Assembly (NCBI GenBank): GCA_937936675.1
Contig: CALDDL010000330.1
Span: 1 to 48,329, forward strand
DNA from: an uncultured bacterium
GTDB taxonomy: Bacteria > Bacteroidota > Ignavibacteria > Ignavibacteriales > Melioribacteraceae
Length of the DNA stretch: 48,329 nucleotides
Direction: 5' to 3'
Part shown: positions 18,488 to 26,204 of the stretch, one piece after another
How the letters are laid out: each line of letters opens with the position of its first letter
Numbering within the stretch: the stretch's first letter is position 1
The notes under the pieces: model-generated
Seen by the model: only the letters and a program-made list of their open reading frames with translations
What the model was told of the DNA's origin: nothing
The model's database searches: none
Program-made: the position numbers and the translations under genes

Positions 18488-19942
18488 ATGAATGAAATGG
18501 ATAAAATAAAAATATTATTAATCGAAGACGAAGATTTTGACGTTAGACGTGTAAAGAATACGGTTAGTTATTATGAAGATAGAATTCAGATAGTCGATAT
18601 TGTATCTAATGGATTAGCAGCACTTGACTTAGTAAAAAATAATAATGATCTCTATGATGTAATAATAATGGATTTCCAAATTTCAGGCGGACTGAAAGGA
18701 GAAACATTAATAGCGAAAATCAAAGAGATCGAACCGCTGATTCAGATAATCGTAATAACTAAGATGACGATTAATATTACTAATTATGAATTTGCTAATA
18801 GTCTTATCTCTGCCGGCGCGTTTTGGTACTGCACTAAATATCCCGGTAATATTGAAGAATATATTTATCAGCCAACCGACTTTTGCCTTAGCATCTTTAA
18901 TGCTTATGAAAAGAAGAGATTAGAGAAGCAGAAAGCAAAATCCGATCGGAGACTAAATAAAAGTATCGATAGCATTTTGGAGACGAAAAAAATTATCGGT
19001 GAATCAAAACCGATGATCCATTTGAAAGAACTCATCGAAAGATATGCGGTAAGCGAAGCGAATATTTTAATTAATGGGGCTTCGGGTACTGGTAAAGAAT
19101 TGGTAGCTTGGAATATTCATTTAAAGAGCAGAAGAAAGTATGAAAATTTTGTTCCGATAAATTGCGGAAGTATCCCCGCGGAATTAATTGAAAGCGAACT
19201 CTTTGGATATGAGAAGGGTTCGTTTACGGGTGCTTCGGGCAATAAAGCAGGGCTATTCGAGAATGCCAATAACGGAACTCTTTTTCTTGATGAAGTAGCC
19301 GAGCTTCCGCTTCAAGCGCAAGTGAAGCTGCTCCGATTTTTGCAAGAAGGAGAAATAGAAAAAATCGGAAGAAGAGAAAAAATCTCTATAAACGTAAGGA
19401 TAATTGCCGCGACAAATAAAGTACTTTCGGATGAAGTTAATAAAGGAAGATTTAGAGAGGATTTATATTATCGTCTAAATGTTGTTCCGATAGATTTAGT
19501 CCCATTGAATAAAAGGGGAGAAGATATAATTCTTTTATTCGAACATTTTCTTGATTATTATAGTGCCGACTTGGGATTTGCAAAACCAATTGTAGAAGAT
19601 GAAGCAAAAGAGATTCTTATGAATTACGATTGGAACGGCAATGTAAGGGAATTGAAAAATGTCGTTCAAAGATTAGTGATTAATTTTAGCGATAGAATTA
19701 CAGGAAAGGATTTAGCTAATCCATTAATACTCGGAGCTAAGGCATTAAAGAAAAACGAAAATTTATCCGAGATACCGTTTTCGGGACCGATAATGCCATT
19801 GAAAGATATGGAGCGTATTTTCAGAATGAAATATTTTAAGTATATCAGAAGTATATCGAGCAGTGATTCTGCGGCGGCAGAGCAGCTAGGGCTCGCTCCT
19901 TCTAATTTTTATCGGATGTGTAAAGAACTCGGAATAAAATAA
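18488..19942 (+). CDS. NtrC-family response regulator (receiver, sigma-54 AAA+ and Fis-type HTH)
   Basis: The ATG at 18488 is chosen over the GTG at 18479 because AAGGAG (18474-18479) sits eight bases before it and would overlap the GTG. The 484-residue product has a receiver domain (6-140) with acidic residues 13-15, phospho-acceptor Asp62 ('IIMDFQ'), Thr91 and Lys117. The sigma-54 interaction AAA+ domain has Walker A 'GASGTGKE' (197-204), 'GSFTGA' (244-249) where the consensus is GAFTGA, and Walker B 'LFLDE'. A Fis-type helix-turn-helix ends the protein ('AAAEQLGLAPSNFYRM'). It should activate sigma-54 promoters when phosphorylated. There is no kinase on its own strand; its 3' end converges, 15 bp apart, on a second NtrC-type gene paired with a kinase. 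It may share that kinase. It probably shares transcripts with the upstream mannanase, since no terminator is visible between them. Confidence 0.88.
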   Translation: MNEMDKIKILLIEDEDFDVRRVKNTVSYYEDRIQIVDIVSNGLAALDLVKNNNDLYDVIIMDFQISGGLKGETLIAKIKEIEPLIQIIVITKMTINITNYEFANSLISAGAFWYCTKYPGNIEEYIYQPTDFCLSIFNAYEKKRLEKQKAKSDRRLNKSIDSILETKKIIGESKPMIHLKELIERYAVSEANILINGASGTGKELVAWNIHLKSRRKYENFVPINCGSIPAELIESELFGYEKGSFTGASGNKAGLFENANNGTLFLDEVAELPLQAQVKLLRFLQEGEIEKIGRREKISINVRIIAATNKVLSDEVNKGRFREDLYYRLNVVPIDLVPLNKRGEDIILLFEHFLDYYSADLGFAKPIVEDEAKEILMNYDWNGNVRELKNVVQRLVINFSDRITGKDLANPLILGAKALKKNENLSEIPFSGPIMPLKDMERIFRMKYFKYIRSISSSDSAAAEQLGLAPSNFYRMCKELGIK

Positions 19943-19957
19943 AATATTAACTATTTA

Positions 19958-21334
19958 CTATTGGTTAGGATTACATTTTCGAATCATTTTATGGAGACTT
20001 ATTCTTGTTATTCCAATATGTTCGGCTGCCTTAGTAACGTTACCATCAAATTTTTGTAATAAATTATCAAGAAATAGTTTTTCCACTTTTCTTGATGCTT
20101 CTTCAGCTGCCTTCTTTCTCAAATTGTCCATCTCCTCCCAAGTGGATGGAATATTAAAATCGACACTTGTTTCAGTAATGGGCAAGTTAATATCCGCCTC
20201 CTCAATCATTTTTGTTTTACTAAGTAAAGCAGATTGGATAATACAATTTTTTAATTCTCTGATATTCCCGGGCCAAGAATATTTTTGAAGTTTATTTATT
20301 GCTTCTTTGGATAGTTTGAGTGCGGATTTCTTTAATTCTTTTTCGGCATGTTTCAAAAAATAATTAGCAAGCAATTCGATATCTTCAATTCTTTCGGATA
20401 ATTTTGGTACGTGAATCGGAAGTACCGATAACCTATAATATAAGTCCTCTCTGAATCTATTGTTTGCAATCTCGGTTTTTAAGTCTCGGTTTGAAGCTGC
20501 AATAATTCTGGTATTTGTTTTAATGCTTGCCAGACCACCTACACGATCGAACTCCTTCTCTTGCAATACACGTAAAAGTTTAACTTGAGATCTTGGTTCT
20601 AGCTCTGAGATTTCATCCAAGAATATTGTCCCGTCCGATGCAATTTCAAATTTACCCAATTTTTTAGAAATTGCACCGGTGAATGAACCTTTTTCATGAC
20701 CAAATAATTCGCTTTCAAGAAGGTCTTTAGGTATTGCTGCACAATTAATTGCTATAAAAGGTTTTTTCTTTCTCTCGCCGGTTAAATGAATTTGGCGAGC
20801 AACTAATTCCTTACCCACTCCACTTTCACCTGTAATTAAAACTGTATGATCATTTTGAGCAAATAGTTTTATTTGTTCTTTCATCTTATTTATTAATTCA
20901 TTTTTACCGATAATCGTACTGAACGGAGAATTTACTGTTTCTTCAAGGGTTTTAGAATGGAGATTTTTCAAACGTTGCTTTAATGACCGATTTACTAATA
21001 CTTTTAGTTTTTCAAGGTTAGGTGTTTTTGAAATATAATCTAATGCCCCAAGTTTAATGGCTTCTACGGCAGTTTGAGTTGATGCATAATCAGTTATCAT
21101 TATAACCGGAATATTCTCATCTTCGTTAACAATTTTTTTAAGTAATTCAATACCATTAGTACCATCGTTAAGCATTAAATCCAGTATAACTATATCCGGA
21201 GAATTATCAATAAATAACTGAAACCCGTCAGTACTATTTGAAGCAGACAAACAGTTAAAATCATTCTCCATTAACAAAACAAAATCGGAGGAAAATTCTT
21301 TATCGTCATCAATTAGAAGAAGAGTTGGTTTCAT
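19958..21334 (-). CDS. NtrC-family response regulator, partner of the adjacent sensor kinase
   Basis: This 458-residue protein has a receiver (1-120) with Asp52 as phospho-acceptor ('VILDLML'), Thr81 and Lys103. The AAA+ domain has Walker A 'GESGVGKE' (169-176), 'GSFTGA' (216-221) and Walker B 'IFLDE' (237-241). A Fis-type HTH lies at the C-terminus ('NVTKAAEHIGITRISLHKM'). Its start overlaps the last 26 bp of the sensor kinase gene on the same strand, which indicates a co-translated two-component pair. As an enhancer-binding protein it would open sigma-54 promoters; I found no clean -24/-12 site in the intergenic regions of this window, so its targets are unknown. It differs from the convergent regulator at 18488 in receiver and linker, so they are paralogs rather than a recent duplication. 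Confidence 0.9.
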   Translation of the reverse strand: MKPTLLLIDDDKEFSSDFVLLMENDFNCLSASNSTDGFQLFIDNSPDIVILDLMLNDGTNGIELLKKIVNEDENIPVIMITDYASTQTAVEAIKLGALDYISKTPNLEKLKVLVNRSLKQRLKNLHSKTLEETVNSPFSTIIGKNELINKMKEQIKLFAQNDHTVLITGESGVGKELVARQIHLTGERKKKPFIAINCAAIPKDLLESELFGHEKGSFTGAISKKLGKFEIASDGTIFLDEISELEPRSQVKLLRVLQEKEFDRVGGLASIKTNTRIIAASNRDLKTEIANNRFREDLYYRLSVLPIHVPKLSERIEDIELLANYFLKHAEKELKKSALKLSKEAINKLQKYSWPGNIRELKNCIIQSALLSKTKMIEEADINLPITETSVDFNIPSTWEEMDNLRKKAAEEASRKVEKLFLDNLLQKFDGNVTKAAEHIGITRISLHKMIRKCNPNQ

Positions 21335-24300
21335 TACCTACACCTTTATTGAGTTCAATTGTTATAGATGTTTTAGTATTAGGAATACTTTCAGAGACGA
21401 ATATACGTCCGCCATATTTCTTAAGAGTTTCACTTGAATGATACAAGCCAAAACCGGTACTATTTTTAGTAGAAAATCCGCTTTCAAAAATCTTTTCCCA
21501 ATTACTTTTTGGAATTCCGCATCCCGAATCATCAATAACGATTAATAATTTTGGATCGAATCGTTTTATTGATATCTCAATTGAACCGGGTTGATTATTT
21601 AATGCAAAGGTAGAATTCTGTAAGCAATCGCCTATAATTTTTGCCAGATCTGATTTAGAAATCAAAACCGATAATTCTTCTTTATAATCCTTGTGTTTCA
21701 AAATTGAGATGTTTTTTTCTATTAGAATTGAATTAATAGAATCGATAATTAAGTTGATTACTTCTTCCGGATTACACGAATACTCTCTCGTAATTTTGTT
21801 TTTAATTAAAGCAGAAAATTTTTTAATGTTCTTAAATCTATCAAGCAATTTCTCTTTATTAATTAAAAATTCTTTAGACATATTTTTAAGACTTGCAAAA
21901 TTAGTTGAAGAAAATGAAGCAGAAGTTTTCATTTCATCTTTAGAAAGAAAATTCTCGATTGAAGAGGCAATTTCTACCATTCTTTGAAAGTTAGGCAGAG
22001 TTAAATTTTCAAAAGTATCGGCTCTTTTTTGTAATTGAGATATTATTTTTTCATTCTTCTCAAAATCATGTGGTAAATTTTCCAATAATAGTATTATTCC
22101 ATTGATATTAGTCAAAGCCCATTGTCCATGAGAAAAATTAATACTCAATTGAAGAAGTTCTTCTTTTAGTTTTATAAAATCTTTTGAGTTGTAATTATTT
22201 TGCTTTATTAAATATGAAATATATAGTGGAATGATTGTTCCTACTAACATTACTGAAGTCGGAAGAATATATTTTACTAATGCGTTTGTTGAATCAAGAG
22301 TTACAAGAAGTATAATCCAAAAGGCAGAAATATTTGTTGCAGATAAAAAAACTATCGAACGTATATCCCAGCTTAATTTTTTAGAACCGAATTGCATTCC
22401 AATAAAAAATATCGTGAATGAAATTATTATGAACAAAAGGTAGATCTGAATAGATTTTGTGGCAAAAAAACGAAACATATTTCCCGGAAGGTTTAGAATA
22501 AAAGCATAAAATTGATTCGCTTCATTAATAGTAATAGTTTGATTGGCTTTTATTCCATAAAGGATTTTAGTATCTCCTGCGTAAAATACCACCTTAATAT
22601 CATATAAATAATTATAATCAAGACCAAAATGTGAAGTAATATCGGAGTATTGATTTCTTGATCCCTCAAAAGTTCCGATTTGCCTGAAACCTACCAATGA
22701 ACGCGGGTCATCTATGCCGCCGCTTTTATAAATATATATTTTAGCACCCGGCGAGATCGGAGATGAATGAATATTGTTTAACGTAATTTTTAGGAAATTC
22801 CTGTTATTAAGATTATTAATAAGAAGTCGAATATTAAAATTATCATAACCAATTAAATCAAGGTCTCCATCATTATCGATATCGGAGGTAACTGCTCCGT
22901 TCAATTTGTATTTGTCTAATTTGTAAATATCTTTTTTGTCGGTGAAGGATTGTGCTTGGTTATTGATAAGCAGATACGTATAGCTTGATTGATTTGATTT
23001 CAGAATAAAAAAAATGTCCTGAAATCCATCATTGTTATAATCACCAATACAAAGAGTATTATAATTTGACATGAGATATTTGCCGGTCAGATCGGGATGC
23101 TTTATTTTATCGCTTACATCGGTAAAATGAGCAGTGCCATCATTTTCTAAAAGTTTTAGAATAGGTGAATCAGAAACAATTATTAAATCCAGATCACCGT
23201 CATTATCATAATCGAATGCTGCACCAATATTCGAAATCTTTTTCGTTGTCTCGCTTAATAAATCACCGGTCTTTTTTACTAAATTTCCATTTGTGTTGAT
23301 GTATAAATTATTATGGCCCCACCTATTAATCAGAAACAAATCGTTCAATCCATCATTATTAAAATCTGCACTGATCGATTGTTTATTCCAGCCATTAAAT
23401 TTATATTGATCCGAATACTTAGTTTGAGTGAAATTTCCCCAAAAAGAATTTTTGAAAAAAATTACAGAGCCAGTATTTGAACCGGCACCTAAATAAAAGA
23501 CTACGATCAGATCGAGATCGCCATCATTATCCAAATCTGTTAAAGTAAGATTTTCGATTACCCTCTCGTTCAAATCTCCATTAATATTTAATTCATCAAA
23601 TTTATTATAATCTGTACCGTTTCCTGTGAATATTTCGATGGAGCTTTTGCCGTCAATATATTGAGCGGTAATGATATCCGTGTAACCGTCACCATTTATA
23701 TCGCCGAATGTATGGATATAACCATAAGATCGGGATATTGAACTATCCGATTTAATTATTTTAGGAAAGAATGTTGATTGTCTTGAATTATAATAAATTT
23801 CAGAAAAAGAATTAGGATAAGAAAGAAAGATATCAGGTAAGCCGTCATTATTAAAATCATGAACAGAAAGTGCACTTAGGTTCCCATTGATGAAGGGATT
23901 AATATTAAAATGTTGTGTCAGTTCTGTATAATAATTTGAATGCAGTTTTTTGCTTCTATAAAGTTTCCCGTCTAGAGTAGAAAAAGCAATGCCATAGTCT
24001 AAGAAATTTTTTAATGAAACCGGTTTATAAAGTTTTGGAATATCAATCGACAATGTATAATCCGGTTCAAAATAATAGCTATTAAACCCGGGATGTTTAT
24101 TTGTAAAATCAAATTTATCTTTTTTATTTATATCGAAATCGATATGAGTAAAAGTGTTGTTCTTTAGCAAAAGGTAATCATTGTTAGTTGTAATAGCGAA
24201 TAAAGAATCACCAGACGAATAAAAATTTATAATTTCATGATTCTTCCCTTCATAGCAATTAAATTTTGTAAATGTAATCCCGTCATAAAAAAATATTCCG

Positions 24301-24833
24301 TCGCTTTTGGTGCCCAACCAATACTTATTTATTTCTTGAACATAGAATCTATCAATGTGGCTTTTAATAGGTGTTTCGATAATAGAGAATTTCTCTCCAT
24401 CATATTTTGCCAAACTTCCAAATGAACCCGCAGCATAAACCGTTTGAGAATCAACATAAGTAAAAAAATTAAACGGATTTTTGTGAATCAAATTCTGCTT
24501 TGAAATAATTCCATTTTTTAATTTATAGAAATGAGCATACCAATCAACATCCATTGCAATCATAAGATGTTCATTTAATGGAGACGCTGATACGATGTAA
24601 TATATGTATGCTTCCTTATTAGGAATTGAAATTTGTTTCCAAATTCCATTTCGTAATTGAAAGAAACTGCCCAAGTTATCAAATATCAATAAGTTATCCG
24701 GAGAACTTCCACCAATAATAATAACCGGTTTTTCAGTCGGACTTTTAATCTCAATCCAATCGTATATATCTGTTTGAGCAAATCCTATACTTGAGAAAAG
24801 TATAAAAAATAATATGGTAATTAGTCGGTGCAT
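21309..24833 (-). CDS. Sensor histidine kinase with FG-GAP repeats and ASPIC/UnbV domain outside the membrane
   Basis: This 1174-residue protein starts with a signal peptide (1-19, 'GFAQ'). A propeller-like region at about 25-300 contains 'YWLGTKSDGIFFYDG', reminiscent of two-component regulator propeller repeats. Seven FG-GAP/VCBS calcium loops follow near 326, 378, 433, 490, 541, 598 and 651 (for example 'DLDNDGDLDLIVV'). An ASPIC/UnbV-like domain at about 678-768 has 'GAKIYIYK', 'SHFGLDYNYLYDIKV' and 'IKANQTITINE'. Three transmembrane helices (about 793-813, 824-846, 852-876) lead to the kinase. His902 in 'FSHGQWALTNI' is the likely phosphorylated residue in an atypical H-box. The ATPase has an N-box at 1068-1075 ('GDCLQNST'), 'DDSGCGIP' and 'STGFGL'. 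It overlaps its regulator by 26 bp. I infer that the outer region binds a glycan or surface protein, by analogy with the hybrid sensors that control polysaccharide loci; here the regulator is a separate protein. Confidence 0.85.
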   Translation of the reverse strand: MHRLITILFFILFSSIGFAQTDIYDWIEIKSPTEKPVIIIGGSSPDNLLIFDNLGSFFQLRNGIWKQISIPNKEAYIYYIVSASPLNEHLMIAMDVDWYAHFYKLKNGIISKQNLIHKNPFNFFTYVDSQTVYAAGSFGSLAKYDGEKFSIIETPIKSHIDRFYVQEINKYWLGTKSDGIFFYDGITFTKFNCYEGKNHEIINFYSSGDSLFAITTNNDYLLLKNNTFTHIDFDINKKDKFDFTNKHPGFNSYYFEPDYTLSIDIPKLYKPVSLKNFLDYGIAFSTLDGKLYRSKKLHSNYYTELTQHFNINPFINGNLSALSVHDFNNDGLPDIFLSYPNSFSEIYYNSRQSTFFPKIIKSDSSISRSYGYIHTFGDINGDGYTDIITAQYIDGKSSIEIFTGNGTDYNKFDELNINGDLNERVIENLTLTDLDNDGDLDLIVVFYLGAGSNTGSVIFFKNSFWGNFTQTKYSDQYKFNGWNKQSISADFNNDGLNDLFLINRWGHNNLYINTNGNLVKKTGDLLSETTKKISNIGAAFDYDNDGDLDLIIVSDSPILKLLENDGTAHFTDVSDKIKHPDLTGKYLMSNYNTLCIGDYNNDGFQDIFFILKSNQSSYTYLLINNQAQSFTDKKDIYKLDKYKLNGAVTSDIDNDGDLDLIGYDNFNIRLLINNLNNRNFLKITLNNIHSSPISPGAKIYIYKSGGIDDPRSLVGFRQIGTFEGSRNQYSDITSHFGLDYNYLYDIKVVFYAGDTKILYGIKANQTITINEANQFYAFILNLPGNMFRFFATKSIQIYLLFIIISFTIFFIGMQFGSKKLSWDIRSIVFLSATNISAFWIILLVTLDSTNALVKYILPTSVMLVGTIIPLYISYLIKQNNYNSKDFIKLKEELLQLSINFSHGQWALTNINGIILLLENLPHDFEKNEKIISQLQKRADTFENLTLPNFQRMVEIASSIENFLSKDEMKTSASFSSTNFASLKNMSKEFLINKEKLLDRFKNIKKFSALIKNKITREYSCNPEEVINLIIDSINSILIEKNISILKHKDYKEELSVLISKSDLAKIIGDCLQNSTFALNNQPGSIEISIKRFDPKLLIVIDDSGCGIPKSNWEKIFESGFSTKNSTGFGLYHSSETLKKYGGRIFVSESIPNTKTSITIELNKGVGNETNSSSN

Positions 24834-25048
24834 TTATAAAAATAGAAAAATAATCTGTCAATAGCATCTGTATTTATCAGAGGCAACAGTGTAATCCACT
24901 TAGGATACAGCATTACGTATTAACCTTTATTTTTATCGATTTTGTAACGATTTAATAGTGGCATGGAAGTGGATTATAGAGAGGTACAATCAATTCAAGA
25001 TAATTATTAATCAAATAAAAAATGCCACTGCTAAAATAACGGTACTTT
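24834..25048. promoter_or_regulatory. Divergent intergenic region with two long-spaced inverted repeats
   Basis: This 215-bp gap must hold promoters for the sensor kinase (leftward) and for the zinc-ribbon unit (rightward). It contains TAATCCACTT (24892-24901) with its exact complement AAGTGGATTA (24967-24976), and AGTGGCAT (24957-24964) with ATGCCACT (25022-25029). Such spaced inverted copies could be binding sites for a regulator that loops DNA. I see no convincing -35/-10 or -24/-12 pair. Confidence 0.35.
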
Positions 25049-25276
25049 ATGAACGAGAGAGAAACGATAATTAATAATTACAAAATATGTCCGCATTGCA
25101 ATTTCTTTTGTGGAGGAAATGAAATAGACGAATACTGCTCGATATGTGGCTCGGCACTTCAAAGTAGATGTCCTGAATGCCAACAAAAGTATGATAATCC
25201 TTATGCGAAGTATTGTAAAAATTGCGGAAACGCAATTCGAATAATTAATTCGGAAAAAGGAAAAATTAATTTCTAA
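25049..25276 (+). CDS. Small double zinc-ribbon protein
   Basis: This 75-residue cytoplasmic protein contains four CxxC knuckles: Cys14/17, Cys30/33, Cys41/44 and Cys56/59, in the order of a double zinc ribbon (DZR-like; 'CPHC', 'CSICGS', 'CPECQ', 'CKNCGNAI'). An extra Cys21 lies in the first ribbon. Such domains bind two zinc ions and often act as protein or nucleic-acid adaptors; no specific function follows from the sequence. It lacks a signal peptide. The ribosome site is weak. It is the first gene of a rightward group with two lipoproteins and a phospholipase C-like protein (15 bp to the next gene). Confidence 0.7.
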   Translation: MNERETIINNYKICPHCNFFCGGNEIDEYCSICGSALQSRCPECQQKYDNPYAKYCKNCGNAIRIINSEKGKINF

Positions 25277-25291
25277 AATAACGAGGTAACA

Positions 25292-25768
25292 ATGAAAAAG
25301 CTTTTTATTCTTTTTATCACATTTATTCTATTCACATTCAGTACGTGCAATAAAGATGATATAACCGCTCCGGAAACAGGTACTAAAAAACTTACGGTAA
25401 CACATTGGGGAGTGGATTGGTCTGAAGGTAAAGTTGGCTCCGAAGGAAATGAGGTTGCTTATGAAAAATCCGATGGTGAAACAGTAAGTTGGTGCGCTTA
25501 TGGAAATTCATCCGGTTCCGCTCAAGGTGTTTGGTTTAGACCTTATGTAGATAAATTAAAGAAACTCTCAGTTACCGACCTAAATTCTGTAAGTCTTGCG
25601 GATACTACAAATTGGTTAACGGATGTTTGTTCATCACCGTTACAAAATGGAGATGTATGGCTTGCAAAATGCCGTGACGGATATGTCGTTTTTAAAGTTA
25701 CAAAGCAACCTGATCCAAATGCCAATTTCTGGCCGGTCGAAGTTGAATACAAATACTTCAAAAAGTAA
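25292..25768 (+). CDS. Small lipoprotein of unknown function
   Basis: The 158-residue product has a lipoprotein signal peptide with lipobox 'FSTC', giving lipidated Cys19 followed by 'NKDD'. GAGGT precedes the start. The mature part is rich in Trp, Gly and Lys ('THWGVDWSEGKVGSEG', 'WCAYGNSSGSAQGVWFRP') and ends in a beta-rich segment 'FWPVEVEYKYFKK'. I do not recognise a family. The acidic residues after the Cys are compatible with surface export in Bacteroidota-like bacteria, but that rule is not proven for this group. It is followed 12 bp later by another lipoprotein. Confidence 0.65.
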   Translation: MKKLFILFITFILFTFSTCNKDDITAPETGTKKLTVTHWGVDWSEGKVGSEGNEVAYEKSDGETVSWCAYGNSSGSAQGVWFRPYVDKLKKLSVTDLNSVSLADTTNWLTDVCSSPLQNGDVWLAKCRDGYVVFKVTKQPDPNANFWPVEVEYKYFKK

Positions 25769-25780
25769 AAAGGAGAGATG

Positions 25781-26197
25781 ATGAAATCAATAAGGTATTT
25801 GTTGCTAGGGATTTTTCTGGCGTTTATGTCAGATAGTTTTACTTCATGTAAAAAAGATTCGAGTAATCCGGTTGAACCCGTTTCTCCGAAACCGATAGAG
25901 ACCGAGATAATAAACGATCTGGAGGATGATGCGCTTAAAGCAATCGCGGCATTTAATTCGGGAAGTGTTGAAGAGGTAAAAAAAATAATTAGTACCTCTG
26001 CAAATGCTATATATGGAAATGACTTGGAAAGTGCTAAACCCAAATTTGCTTCGTTTGCAGAAGCTCTTAAGAACAAAAAGTTGATCGCATATAGTGAAAT
26101 GTATGCAGAGTATGAAATAACCGTAGAGGGCAAATCATATTTTGTTGCTTTCTCTAAACAAAATGAAGCCGGCGAATGGAAATTAATTAGATTTTGA
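25781..26197 (+). CDS. Small lipoprotein, possibly NTF2-like fold, unknown function
   Basis: The second of two adjacent ATGs (25781) is preferred because AGGAG at 25771-25775 then has five bases of spacing. The 138-residue product has a lipobox 'FTSC' (Cys23) and a proline-rich spacer ('NPVEPVSPKPIE'). A helical plus beta domain follows, with 'ALKAIAAFNSGSVEEVKKI' and 'YEITVEGKSYFVAFSK..', ending 'GEWKLIRF'. The last part resembles small NTF2/DUF4878-like lipoproteins in which an accumulating helix precedes a curved sheet; this is only a resemblance. It lies between a lipoprotein and the phospholipase C-like gene (7 bp gap). Confidence 0.6.
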   Translation: MKSIRYLLLGIFLAFMSDSFTSCKKDSSNPVEPVSPKPIETEIINDLEDDALKAIAAFNSGSVEEVKKIISTSANAIYGNDLESAKPKFASFAEALKNKKLIAYSEMYAEYEITVEGKSYFVAFSKQNEAGEWKLIRF

Positions 26198-26204
26198 GGA
26201 GAAT

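Noticed and set aside
21691..21987. 98-codon plus-strand open frame within the kinase gene
   Set aside because: It is the reverse strand of the kinase domain with no ribosome site or recognisable product; other such frames across the window were discarded for the same reason.
24884..24901. Leftward TGGATT...TTGCC in the kinase leader as a sigma-54 promoter
   Set aside because: GG and GC are separated by 11 instead of 10 bases.
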